DNA of 64,000 nt, taken from JASSUD01 sp031963405 (GTDB lineage Bacteria > Pseudomonadota > Gammaproteobacteria > Burkholderiales > Burkholderiaceae). Location: positions 1,364,001 to 1,428,000 of the forward strand of contig JASSUJ010000001.1 of the NCBI GenBank assembly GCA_031963405.1, read 5' to 3'. Below the pieces are notes generated by a model that made no database searches, was not told the origin of the DNA, and saw only the letters and a program-made list of their open reading frames with translations. Below are positions 35,931-44,895 of this stretch, one piece after another (the stretch's first letter is position 1; each line of letters starts with the position of its first letter). The translations under genes and the position numbers were made by a program.

Positions 35931-36077
35931 CAACCGGCTATAGAGAGTTTTTTCGACGAGCTAAAACCTGAGCTCTTTTATTTGAATACGTCTTGTAAGT
36001 TTGAACCTAAAGATGCCTTACAAGACGCACCACGAGTTGCCTATTCCTGTCGAAGGATCGATTGGAAACCCTGCTGA
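35931..36077 (+). pseudogene. second IS3-type transposase C-terminal remnant
   Basis: A 48-codon open stretch reads AIESFFDELKPELFYLN at its start, which fits the NA-x-x-ESFF-x-x-LK-E motif at the end of IS3-family integrase cores, followed by unrelated-looking residues to a TGA at 36075-36077. It contains a 10-base perfect hairpin (GTCTTGTAAG 35990-35999 with CTTACAAGAC 36017-36026) that may terminate pmbA transcription from the other side. Confidence 0.5.
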
Positions 36078-36088
36078 TGCACAGAGTT

Positions 36089-37453
36089 CTATTCTCCAGC
36101 TATCGTCATTTCTTCGATTAAGACTGAACCAGTTTGCTTAGTGCCGCGCACTAATGTATCTGCGCCGACAGCGGCGATACGCTGAAACATTTGTGAAAGC
36201 GTGCTTGCGACCGTAATTTCTTCGACCGGATATTGAATCTCACCGCCCTCAACCCAAAAACCAGCGGCGCCTCGCGAATAGTCACCAGTGACATAATTCA
36301 CGCCCTGCCCCATTAATTCGGTCAATAAAAGCCCAGTGTCGAGCTTTTTCAGCATCGCCCGAAAATCGTCAGTAGATCGCGTCAGCCGACTTTGCAGGGC
36401 AAGATTATGTGATCCGCCTGCGTTACCCGTGGTTTGTAAGCCGAGCTTGCGCGCTGAATAGGTAGAAAGAAAATAACCTTGCACCACCCCATCTTTAACG
36501 ACATCTCGACGATGCGTACGCACCCCTTCCCCATCAAACGGGGAGCTGCCCATGCCACGCGCAAGATGAGGGTCTTCGACAATTTGAATATGGGGCGCGA
36601 ACACGGGTTTGCCCAAACTATCGACGAGGAAAGTCATTTTGCGATACAGCGCACCACCGCTGACAGCCTGGACAAACGCGCCCAGCAAACCAGCGGCGAG
36701 CGGCGCTTCAAAAAGCACCGGACACTTGCGTGTTTTCAAACGCTGTCCCTGTAGCCGTGCAAGCGCGCGCTCAGCAGCATAGCGGCCTACTGCTTCAGGT
36801 GCAGCGAGTTCACTCTCTTGGCGCTTGCTGGTATACCAATAGTCGCGCTGCATCTGTGAACCTTGCCCAGCAATAGGTGCACAGGAAATAGAATGCCGGG
36901 AAGATCCATATCCACCAAAAAAGCCTTGGCTGGTGGCCAACACAAACTGCGAATGCTGGGTCGAAACACTTGCACCTTCTGAATTTGTAATCCGTGTATC
37001 CGTATCAAACGCTGCTTGTTCAGCACGGCGCGCAATCTCAGCTGCCTCTTGCGGGTCAAGCAACCAAGGATGGTAAAGATCAAGGCTAGGTGGATTTTTT
37101 TCAAGCAAGGCTTCTTCAGCCAGGCCAGCACAATCATCAATTGCTGTGAAACGCGCAATATTGTGAGCCGCTGCCACCGTATCCCGGATAGCTTGCAGTG
37201 AAAAATCGGAGGTACTAGCGTCCCCTCGCTGTTTACCAATAAATACGGTAATGCCCATCATCTTGGAGCGATTGTGCTCAATCGTTTCAAGCTCAGCGCG
37301 CCGCACTGACACCGATAAACCATCACCTTCATAAATCTCAGCGCTAGCATCAGTGGCGCCTAGCTGCTTCGCATAACGCAGCATCTCTGACGCGAGATCC
37401 TTTAGCTGATCTTGCGTATGAGGAAAAGCGTGCGCTTGTGCAACCATATTCAT
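36089..37453 (-). CDS. pmbA: metalloprotease component PmbA/TldE
   Basis: 454 residues. PmbA (TldE) pairs with TldD to form a protease that degrades unfolded peptides and matures some ribosomal peptides and the CcdA antitoxin. The N-terminal domain (GDGLSVSVRRAELETIEHN) and the C-terminal beta-rich domain with GVNYVTGDYSRGAAGFWVEG and GEIQYPVEEITVA are typical. It lacks the HExxxH metal site of TldD, as expected for TldE. tldD is not in the window. Confidence 0.95.
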   Translation of the reverse strand: MNMVAQAHAFPHTQDQLKDLASEMLRYAKQLGATDASAEIYEGDGLSVSVRRAELETIEHNRSKMMGITVFIGKQRGDASTSDFSLQAIRDTVAAAHNIARFTAIDDCAGLAEEALLEKNPPSLDLYHPWLLDPQEAAEIARRAEQAAFDTDTRITNSEGASVSTQHSQFVLATSQGFFGGYGSSRHSISCAPIAGQGSQMQRDYWYTSKRQESELAAPEAVGRYAAERALARLQGQRLKTRKCPVLFEAPLAAGLLGAFVQAVSGGALYRKMTFLVDSLGKPVFAPHIQIVEDPHLARGMGSSPFDGEGVRTHRRDVVKDGVVQGYFLSTYSARKLGLQTTGNAGGSHNLALQSRLTRSTDDFRAMLKKLDTGLLLTELMGQGVNYVTGDYSRGAAGFWVEGGEIQYPVEEITVASTLSQMFQRIAAVGADTLVRGTKQTGSVLIEEMTIAGE

Positions 37454-37632
37454 ATCCTATGCTGTCAATATTTTGCTCAAAAAAATTATTCTGATTCTTT
37501 TAAGCATTTGTGCCAAACCTGAAAGAAAGCACTCAATAGCGCCCTCTACATAGTTCTAATAAGTACAAAATTCCTCAACATCTTTTGCCAATCTTTGCAG
37601 CCTCGATAAGTCACTCTTTTCAGAGATCAAAC

Positions 37633-37953
37633 TTATTCGCTAGCGGCCGACCCTTTTAACAAAGGCAGCAAACCATTAGCACGGTCAAGCGCCGCCAAAT
37701 CATCATAACCACCCACATGCGTGTGATTGATAAAAATTTGCGGCACTGTGCGACGTCCAGTTAGCTTCATCATCTCTTCGCGTTGCGCTGGGTCTTGATC
37801 GATCAACACTTTCTTAATCTGCTTAATTCCACGCAATTTAAGTAATTGCTCAGCTCGCACGCAGTAAGGGCAAACTCGTGTGCTGTACATCACCACTTCA
37901 TCTACTGCGTCATTATTTACTTCGTTAATTGCTTCGTTATTTTCTGTATTCAT
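37633..37953 (-). CDS. grxC: glutaredoxin 3
   Basis: Thiol-disulfide oxidoreductase reduced by glutathione. VVMYSTRVCPYCVRAEQLL carries the CPYC active site, RRTVPQIFINHTHVGGYDDL the cis-Pro and glutathione-binding motifs. The ATG at 37953 gives about 106 residues, including an unusual Asn/Glu-rich extension of about 20 residues (ENNEAINEVNNDAVDE) ahead of the domain; a longer frame begins inside lgt and is rejected. It starts 13 bases after the lgt stop. Confidence 0.93.
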   Translation of the reverse strand: MNTENNEAINEVNNDAVDEVVMYSTRVCPYCVRAEQLLKLRGIKQIKKVLIDQDPAQREEMMKLTGRRTVPQIFINHTHVGGYDDLAALDRANGLLPLLKGSAASE

Positions 37954-37966
37954 TTGAATGCCTCTA

Positions 37967-38887
37967 TCAATGGATTTTATTTGAGGGTGAAGTGGCCGCC
38001 TGCGAGTGACCCGTACGCCCGACACGCATATAAGACCAGCCAAGTAGCGCAATACCTATGGCGAGCATAGGCAATGAAAGCCATTGTCCCATCGATAGGC
38101 CAAAGGCTAAAGTACCCAGAAAATCATCTGGCTCGCGGGCAAGCTCAATTAAGCAGCGCGCACCGGCATAGCCAATCAGAAAGACTGCCGACACTGCACC
38201 CATTGGCCGTGGCCGGCGCGTAAACCACCACAATACGATAAAGAGCAGAAAGCCTTCCAATGCCATTTCATAGAGCTGGGAGGGGTGGCGCGGCAAACCT
38301 TGATACTTGGTTAAAGCTGACAATAAGTCGAGTGTTATCTGTTGTGGATGAGTAAACAGCCAGCTGCGATCTTGCTGGGCGGCTTGTGGAAAAACCACTG
38401 CCCACCACGCCTGCGGGTCAGCCACGCGGCCCCATAGTTCGCCATTAATAAAGTTGCCCAGACGACCCGCTGCCAAGCCTAAAGGAACCAGCGGCGCAAT
38501 CAAATCCATCACCTGCAGCCATGGGCGCTTACGCTGATAGGCAAACAATAGCATTGCCACCATCACCCCTAACAGTCCACCATGAAAAGACATGCCGCCT
38601 TGCCATACTTTAAAAATTTCGAGCGGATTTGCAAAATAAAAATCGGCTTTATAAAACAGCACATACCCTAGCCGACCACCGATTACCGTGCCTAGCACGC
38701 CATGTAATAGCAAATCATCAATATCCTGAGCCTGCCATCCCTGCGCTGCCACATACGGTTGGCGCACCCGCCACCGCCCTAACAGATTGGCGCTGATAAA
38801 GGCAAACAGATACATCAGGCCATACCACCGCACACTAACAGGGCCGAGGTAAATAGCAACAGGATCAAATTGAGGGTGAATCAGCAT
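37967..38887 (-). CDS. lgt: prolipoprotein diacylglyceryl transferase
   Basis: Inner-membrane enzyme that attaches diacylglycerol to the lipobox cysteine of prolipoproteins. 306 residues with about seven membrane segments. VSVRWYGLMYLFAF, the GGMSFHGGLLGV segment near residue 100, GRLGNFINGELWGR near 145 and HPSQLYEMALEG near 208 are the conserved motifs. Needed for the lipoproteins called elsewhere in this window. Confidence 0.97.
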   Translation of the reverse strand: MLIHPQFDPVAIYLGPVSVRWYGLMYLFAFISANLLGRWRVRQPYVAAQGWQAQDIDDLLLHGVLGTVIGGRLGYVLFYKADFYFANPLEIFKVWQGGMSFHGGLLGVMVAMLLFAYQRKRPWLQVMDLIAPLVPLGLAAGRLGNFINGELWGRVADPQAWWAVVFPQAAQQDRSWLFTHPQQITLDLLSALTKYQGLPRHPSQLYEMALEGFLLFIVLWWFTRRPRPMGAVSAVFLIGYAGARCLIELAREPDDFLGTLAFGLSMGQWLSLPMLAIGIALLGWSYMRVGRTGHSQAATSPSNKIH

Positions 38888-39163
38888 AAGCTTAGGCCAG
38901 AGGTACAGAGAAACTCCACATATTACCTATATGCTCCGATTTTTGCCCAGCCTTAGCCAGGCAGCCAAGCACCGACTGAAAAGCTTTTACTCAGTATCTT
39001 AGAAGCTATTAAGCATTCTCTACAAAGGCTGTTTTTGGGAAGAGCAAGAATACAGAAATCTGCTTCTACATAAGCGGGCGAAAAAATTCTGCATTCTCGC
39101 TAGTTGGAAGAGTTGGGAAAGGTTCCTTAATTGAAATATAAATTATTAAATTTATCAAATAAT

Positions 39164-39859
39164 TTATATTTTATGTATACCTGTCTCGCCACTCACCAAT
39201 TCTTCAATCGACCGAAATATAATTAACATCTCGTCAATATATTCTTTTATTTTTAAAATTTTCTCTTCCAGCTCTGAAATATTATTTAACAATACAAAAT
39301 CTGGCGATTCAGAAAGCTTCTTTATTTCAGCAATTTCTTTACATATAAGATCATTATTTCCCCTCACCTCTGACAATCTTATTTTTACTTTCTCAGAAAT
39401 TTCTTCGCTTTTAATTATTTTTAATTTTTCAGCAAACAATAAATAAGACACATCATTTGCATTAAATTTCTCAATGAATTTTTTATAAACCTCATCAAGA
39501 ATTTCATAAACCTCATAAAATTTTACAGGCAGAAATTTAACATTTGAATATTGATAAATATTTGCATTACCCTGCAACTTACTTTTCATTTCAGATATTA
39601 AAATACTTAATCCTTCTATTTTTTTAATTTCTTCATCAAGATATTTTTCATCAAAATATTTTTTTTTGAGATTCCTAGCATTTTTTAATTCTATATTTAT
39701 TTTTTTGGCTTGCTTTAAAAAATCCAGAACATTACCGACAATAATTTTTCCCTGATATTTTCTATGCCGCCATTTCTCCTCATTAGTCATATTGTCATAC
39801 CCTACTTCATATTCAATAATAGTATCTGAAGATCTATTACCTCCACCTAATTTATACAT
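39164..39859 (-). CDS. AT-rich orphan protein with coiled coils
   Basis: 231 residues from the ATG at 39859, which has GAGGG 4 bases upstream; a longer frame to 39925 lacks a ribosome site. The product is Lys/Glu/Ile-rich, with long helical stretches (KNARNLKKKYFDEKYLDEEI, IKKIEGLSILISEMKSKL, ELEEKILKIKEYIDEM) and no signal peptide or membrane segment. Codon use is far more AT-rich than in lgt and ilvD on either side, which points to foreign origin. I do not recognise a family. Its insertion between two conserved genes parallels the other orphans of this window. Confidence 0.7.
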   Translation of the reverse strand: MYKLGGGNRSSDTIIEYEVGYDNMTNEEKWRHRKYQGKIIVGNVLDFLKQAKKINIELKNARNLKKKYFDEKYLDEEIKKIEGLSILISEMKSKLQGNANIYQYSNVKFLPVKFYEVYEILDEVYKKFIEKFNANDVSYLLFAEKLKIIKSEEISEKVKIRLSEVRGNNDLICKEIAEIKKLSESPDFVLLNNISELEEKILKIKEYIDEMLIIFRSIEELVSGETGIHKI

Positions 39860-40275
39860 AACACCCTCATCTTTGATGATGAAATTTAGAAAAAAATGTC
39901 TCCATTTTTTAATTTTACAAATCATCTTAAAAACTCAAGCAATCCATTAAGAAAAAATAAATAGTTTTACGAAAAATTTAATTTTCTGAGGCAACTCAGA
40001 ATTATCACCAACAATAAATAACGAAACCACTTGCACCCCCAAAAAGCAGGATGCGACCTCTAATTTATTCAGCACTCCCATTTGAAAAAAAGAAATACCA
40101 ACTTAGGCAGTACAATGAATACGGCAAAAAAGCATAACGCCACTTAAGTGGCTATATCGCGCTTACCGAGGGAAGGTTTGCGTAAAACTGCTACGCAGAT
40201 CAATGTTCAGATAAAATCCCCATCCGCCTGATTGACCTTTTTTTACCTTTTTGATTTTTGCGCAAGGAGAATTCC
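39860..40275. other. spacer between divergent orphan gene and ilvD
   Basis: Very AT-rich up to about 40020, then ordinary composition. It must hold promoters for both flanking genes. No repeat of families A-D recognised and no gene. Confidence 0.5.
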
Positions 40276-41952
40276 ATGCCGTATAACCGGCGTTCACAAA
40301 ACATCACGCAGGGCGTTGCACGCGCGCCTAATCGTTCGATGTATTACGCACTTGGCTACCAAGCAGAAGATTTTGATAAGCCAATGATCGGCGTAGCCAA
40401 TGGGCACTCGACGATTACGCCTTGCAATGCTGGTTTGCAGCGGCTGGCAGATGCTGCCGTGGAAGCTATTCGCGCAGCGCAGGCTAATCCGCAGATTTTT
40501 GGTACGCCCACTATCTCAGATGGCATGTCGATGGGCACCGAGGGCATGAAATATTCGCTGGTTTCGCGTGAAGTGATTGCCGATTGCATTGAAACTGCCG
40601 TGCAAGGTCAGTGGATGGATGGCGTGGTAGTGATTGGTGGCTGCGACAAGAATATGCCGGCTGGCATGATTGCGCTAGCACGCATCAATGTGCCGGGTAT
40701 TTATGTGTATGGCGGCACGATTCGACCAGGGCGCTGGAAAGGGCAAGACCTGACGATTGTTTCTTCGTTTGAAGCAGTAGGCGAATTTACCGCTGGCAGA
40801 ATGAGCGAGGAAGATTTCAAAGGGATTGAAAAAAATGCCTGCCCGAGCACCGGCTCATGCGGCGGGATGTACACCGCCAATACCATGAGTGCGTCGTTCG
40901 AAGCGCTAGGCATGTCGCTGCTGTATTCGTCGACCATGGCCAACCCAGACCAAGAGAAAGTTGACTCGGCCGCTGCATCAGCACACACGCTCGTCAAAGC
41001 AGTGCAGCAAGACTTAAAACCTCGTGACATTATCAATAGAAAATCGATTGAAAACGCTGTTGCGGTAATTATGGCGATTGGCGGCTCAACTAATGCTGTT
41101 TTGCATTATCTCGCGATTGCACAAGCTGCCGAAATTGACTGGAACATCGATGACTTTGAGCGCGTACGCCAACGCGTGCCGGTGATTTGCAACCTGAAAC
41201 CATCCGGTCAATATGTCGCGACCGATCTGCATCGCGCTGGTGGTATTCCACAAGTGATGAAAATTCTATTGAACGCAGGGCTTCTGCATGGTGACTGCTT
41301 GACTATCACCGGTAAAACGCTAGCGGAAGAACTCGCGCTTGTGCCCGATACCCCAGGTGCTGACCAGGACGTGATTTTTCCGATTGAAAAAGCGCTCTAC
41401 CCGCAAGGACATTTGGCGATTTTGAAAGGTAACCTCGCACCAGATGGCGCGGTGGCTAAAATTACGGGACTTAAAAACCCCGTCATTACCGGCCCGGCGC
41501 GTGTTTTTGATGATGAGCAAAGTGCGTTGGACGCGATTTTAAACAACCGCATTCAAGCGGGTGACGTACTCGTGCTGCGCTACCTCGGCCCCAAAGGCGG
41601 ACCCGGCATGCCAGAAATGCTCGCCCCCACCTCGGCACTGGTTGGTCAAGGGCTGGGTGAATCAGTCGGCCTCATTACCGATGGACGCTTCTCCGGCGGT
41701 ACTTGGGGCATGGTAGTGGGGCATGTCGCCCCTGAAGCTTTTGTTGGCGGGACAATTGCGCTTGTACAAGAAGGTGACTCTATCACCATCGATGCGCATC
41801 AGCGCTTACTGCAGCTGCATGTAGAAGATGCGGAACTTACCCGTCGCCGTGCTACCTGGCAGCCCCCTGCGCCACGCTATACGCGTGGTGTACTAGCGAA
41901 GTATGCGGCGTTGGCGTTGCCGGCTAATCAAGGGGCGGTGACAGGAGGCTAG
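40276..41952 (+). CDS. ilvD: dihydroxy-acid dehydratase
   Basis: Fe-S dehydratase in valine, leucine and isoleucine synthesis. The ATG at 40276 has AAGGAGAA 5 bases upstream. VVIGGCDKNMPAGMIALARI and KNACPSTGSCGGMYTANTM contain the cluster cysteines, and GPKGGPGMPEMLAPTSAL and LITDGRFSGGTWGMVVGH are C-terminal signatures. About 558 residues, normal. Retention indicates at least part of branched-chain amino acid synthesis is kept. Confidence 0.97.
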   Translation: MPYNRRSQNITQGVARAPNRSMYYALGYQAEDFDKPMIGVANGHSTITPCNAGLQRLADAAVEAIRAAQANPQIFGTPTISDGMSMGTEGMKYSLVSREVIADCIETAVQGQWMDGVVVIGGCDKNMPAGMIALARINVPGIYVYGGTIRPGRWKGQDLTIVSSFEAVGEFTAGRMSEEDFKGIEKNACPSTGSCGGMYTANTMSASFEALGMSLLYSSTMANPDQEKVDSAAASAHTLVKAVQQDLKPRDIINRKSIENAVAVIMAIGGSTNAVLHYLAIAQAAEIDWNIDDFERVRQRVPVICNLKPSGQYVATDLHRAGGIPQVMKILLNAGLLHGDCLTITGKTLAEELALVPDTPGADQDVIFPIEKALYPQGHLAILKGNLAPDGAVAKITGLKNPVITGPARVFDDEQSALDAILNNRIQAGDVLVLRYLGPKGGPGMPEMLAPTSALVGQGLGESVGLITDGRFSGGTWGMVVGHVAPEAFVGGTIALVQEGDSITIDAHQRLLQLHVEDAELTRRRATWQPPAPRYTRGVLAKYAALALPANQGAVTGG

Positions 41953-41980
41953 GCTAATAAGCACTCGCCCTAAAGTAGGC

Positions 41981-42020
41981 ATGCGTTGTGAGGAGTCATA
42001 GCCTGAGCTTCACAACGCAT
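41981..42020. terminator. hairpin downstream of ilvD
   Basis: ATGCGTTGTGA (41981-41991) pairs perfectly with TCACAACGCAT (42010-42020). No T-run follows, so a factor-independent terminator is only a possibility. Confidence 0.4.
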
Positions 42021-42134
42021 CAAACACTTCTAACAACTGCACCTGCTTAGCAGCTGGCGCTCCCATTCCAATCCTTACCCTCTTCTTTGAGCTGATTATT
42101 TCACAGCTGAGCTGTGCCATGAAAGGAAGAACCG

Positions 42135-43061
42135 CTAGACTTTACGCCCTCTCCTCTGAACATTACCTTCAGGCTCTGACTGAGCTGTGTTCTTTACTAC
42201 CAAGGAAGATTCGGGACGACTCTGCTTCGAATTTGCATATATAGCGATTTGCTCGAACTGGTCTGCCTTTTCTATGGCTTGTTTTCTGTGTTCTTTCTGA
42301 AAAGAATCCGCGTAAGTTTTCATTAATACAACAGCTACGGCCACGCCTCCCAGTACAGCTAGCGCTGTGCCTGTAGATGTGCCTGCAATATTAAACATAT
42401 CTTTAATATCAGGCATAAGGCCATTAGGAATATCGGAAGGGCCGTTACCATTATTTGTATTATTAGGAGAAGGGAAACCTGGAACTGAAATATTTCTGGG
42501 ATCTGGAAGATTGAACCCATAATTAGCTACATGACCAGTATCACTTATTCCTGGGGCACTTAGACTAGCATTCGAAGTCTGCATTTGATTTTGCGTAGGG
42601 TTCAACATTGCTACAAGTATATCTGCAGCCTTTACAGCCATCCCTACACCCGCTCCCCAGGACGCAGCCTGCAGAGCCTGTGGTACAAAACTCCACACGT
42701 TACCCGCTTTAGTCTTTAAAGTGGATTGCCCATCCTCTTTAAAGTTTTTATTAAATTCGACATCAAAGTTTGCAAACTTTAAGGCTTGCTTTGAACTCTC
42801 AATTGCATCCATATTAGGATCTGCAGTTTTGGCTGAGTCTATATATAAAGATATACCTTGTTTTTGCGCAGAGGATAGCTGTTTTCTTTTTCCTGTTTCC
42901 CCATCCCTAAAATTTCTCAAGTGTGAGCCAATAGATCCAACATCCTTTTTCGAAAACCTTTCCTGATTAGGCGTTTCAGTAGGTTCAGGAGAATGAAAGG
43001 AGTTATCCGTGCCCATATCTATAACAACAGTCCCATCCACGTTTCCTGGTCTTGGCATCAT
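42135..43061 (-). CDS. orphan protein with polar N terminus and one membrane segment, candidate effector
   Basis: 308 residues with two adjacent ATGs; the second, at 43058, has AAGGAGAG at a better spacing. The N-terminal 60 residues are polar (TDNSFHSPEPTETPNQERF). The middle is Gln/Asn/Pro-rich (NPTQNQMQTSNASLSAPG, FPSPNNTNNGNGPSDIP). One clear hydrophobic segment lies near residues 232-252 (GTALAVLGGVAVAVVLMKTY) and a weaker one near 130-150. The end is basic (GNVQRRGRKV). No family recognised. The start PRPGNVDGTVVIDM loosely resembles that of the orphan at 49512-49970 (PRVNESNNIEM). Confidence 0.7.
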   Translation of the reverse strand: MMPRPGNVDGTVVIDMGTDNSFHSPEPTETPNQERFSKKDVGSIGSHLRNFRDGETGKRKQLSSAQKQGISLYIDSAKTADPNMDAIESSKQALKFANFDVEFNKNFKEDGQSTLKTKAGNVWSFVPQALQAASWGAGVGMAVKAADILVAMLNPTQNQMQTSNASLSAPGISDTGHVANYGFNLPDPRNISVPGFPSPNNTNNGNGPSDIPNGLMPDIKDMFNIAGTSTGTALAVLGGVAVAVVLMKTYADSFQKEHRKQAIEKADQFEQIAIYANSKQSRPESSLVVKNTAQSEPEGNVQRRGRKV

Positions 43062-43199
43062 TCTCTCCTTAACATTTAATCAAACCCACCTTCAGTCTAA
43101 AACTTACTAGTCATAGCCTTGATGTGATAACGAAGTTAAGTCGATTTATCTGAACTACTGCATAAGCGGCTGATATTCCCGAGCGCGCTTAAAGTACGG

Positions 43200-43670
43200 C
43201 TAACTTTCGCGCCGGTAATTATTTAGCGCGCAACCACGCTCACGGTAAAAGCGATAGCGTTCACGCGCTGCAGTGAGTTCTTCGGGTTGTTTGCCTACTA
43301 TTTCTAAGACACGAGCGAAGCGTTCGAAATGGGGAGGGATGGTTGGGTTTAAATTGAGGAGGAGTTGGTAGTGCGGCGCGTCGTCAAAATGGGTGGCGAG
43401 TAGCACAGGAGTGGTGGCGGCAAGCGGGCTATCAAGCATGCAATGCGGGATAAATTCTAACGCTGAGAAAACCCAAAGCCGTTCATCAAAAGCCCGCAAA
43501 ACCGTTGGTTCAGCCACCACAATGATCGATTGCTGCGCAGCATAGGCTTTGCGCACCAGTCGGCACGCATAATCGAGTTTGTCGCTCAGATGAGTATGAA
43601 AATCGACTTGTGGCATAGCCTGCGCTAACGTTTTTTCTTGCTCGCTCTGGGTCATGCTAGCTTCACTCAT
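43200..43670 (-). CDS. holC: DNA polymerase III chi subunit
   Basis: Links the clamp loader to single-strand binding protein. 156 residues. QVDFHTHLSDKLDYACRLVR near residue 22, VFSALEFIPHCMLDSPLAAT and PVLLATHFDDAPHYQLLLNL match the HolC fold. An extension of about 20 residues precedes the domain; ATG at 43655 (MTQSEQ) is an alternative start. It begins 2 bases after the prfA stop. In related genomes holC often follows pepA, which is not seen here, and prfA is often followed by prmC, also not seen. Confidence 0.9.
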   Translation of the reverse strand: MSEASMTQSEQEKTLAQAMPQVDFHTHLSDKLDYACRLVRKAYAAQQSIIVVAEPTVLRAFDERLWVFSALEFIPHCMLDSPLAATTPVLLATHFDDAPHYQLLLNLNPTIPPHFERFARVLEIVGKQPEELTAARERYRFYRERGCALNNYRRES

Positions 43671-43672
43671 TT

Positions 43673-44752
43673 TTATGCGTCGCTAGCCGCTGCCAACAGC
43701 GCTGCCTGATGTTCGCTCACGAGAATATTGATAAAGTCATTAAGGTCACCATCCATAATCGCCTCAAGTTTGTACATCGTGAGGTTGACGCGGTGGTCAG
43801 TCATGCGCCCTTGCGGAAAATTATAGGTGCGAATTCGCTCTGAACGGTCGCCTGAGCCAATCAAACTTTTGCGCGTGGCAGCTTCTTTGCTTTGTTGTTC
43901 TTGTCGCTGTTTGTCTTGCAGGCGTGCCGCCAATACTTTTAGCGCGCGCTCTTTATTTTTGTGCTGCGAGCGGTCGTCCTGACATTCCACCACAATGCCA
44001 GTTGGCAAGTGCGTGGCACGCACGGCCGAATCGGTTTTATTGATATGCTGGCCGCCCGCGCCGGAAGCACGAAAGGTATCGATGCGCAAATCAGCTGGGT
44101 TAAGCTCAACCACTGCAATTTCTTCGGCTTCTGGCAGCACTGCAACGGTACAGGCTGAGGTGTGAATCCGACCTTGCGTCTCAGTTTCCGGCACACGCTG
44201 CACACGGTGTCCGCCTGACTCAAACTTCAGCCGCGAATACGCGCCACGACCGATAATGCGAATGATCGCTTCTTTATAGCCACCCAAGCCAGTTGGATTT
44301 TCTGAAATCATCTCAACTTGCCAGCGTTGCCGTTCAGCATAGCGCAAATACATGCGCAGCAAGGAGCCGGCAAACAAGGCACTTTCCTCACCGCCTGCGC
44401 CGGCCCGGATTTCTAGAAAAATATTGCGCTCATCATTGGGGTCTTTGGGCAGCAGCATCTGTTGCAGGTCTGAATCACACTGCGCCATACGCTCTCGCGC
44501 CTCGTGCATTTCTTGATCGGCAAATGAGCGCATTGAAGGATCCGCCAGCCATTCTTGTGCGGTTTGCTCATCTTGATGCGCCTCTTGCCATTGCGCATAC
44601 AGCGCTACTAAAGGCGATAGCTCGGCATGCTCACGTGTTAGCGAACGGTATTGATCAAGGTTGGCAGTCACATTGGCACAGCTTAAGAGTTGATCTAACT
44701 CAGCTAACCGTCTCGACAGTTGGTCGAGTTTGCTTTGCATGCTCAGTTTCAT
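43673..44752 (-). CDS. prfA: peptide chain release factor 1
   Basis: Recognises UAA and UAG stop codons. 359 residues from ATG 44752 (MKLSMQSKLDQL), chosen because homologues start there. The PxT-type anticodon region lies near residue 185 in EGRIHTSACTVAVLPE, and the GGQ loop that triggers peptide release is in RASGAGGQHINKTDSAVR. Follows hemA on the same strand, a common arrangement in proteobacteria. Confidence 0.96.
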   Translation of the reverse strand: MKLSMQSKLDQLSRRLAELDQLLSCANVTANLDQYRSLTREHAELSPLVALYAQWQEAHQDEQTAQEWLADPSMRSFADQEMHEARERMAQCDSDLQQMLLPKDPNDERNIFLEIRAGAGGEESALFAGSLLRMYLRYAERQRWQVEMISENPTGLGGYKEAIIRIIGRGAYSRLKFESGGHRVQRVPETETQGRIHTSACTVAVLPEAEEIAVVELNPADLRIDTFRASGAGGQHINKTDSAVRATHLPTGIVVECQDDRSQHKNKERALKVLAARLQDKQRQEQQSKEAATRKSLIGSGDRSERIRTYNFPQGRMTDHRVNLTMYKLEAIMDGDLNDFINILVSEHQAALLAAASDA

Positions 44753-44895
44753 TTCGATTCTATTTATTAGGTCAATCGGTGGAGCTTGCATGGGTTTCAG
44801 ACAGCGCCATGCAATCGTCGGCATTAGAGCCTTTTTATAGTCATCATATCGGGGTGACGATTGGCAAAAAACTAAGTAGACAGGCGGCCTCGCCG

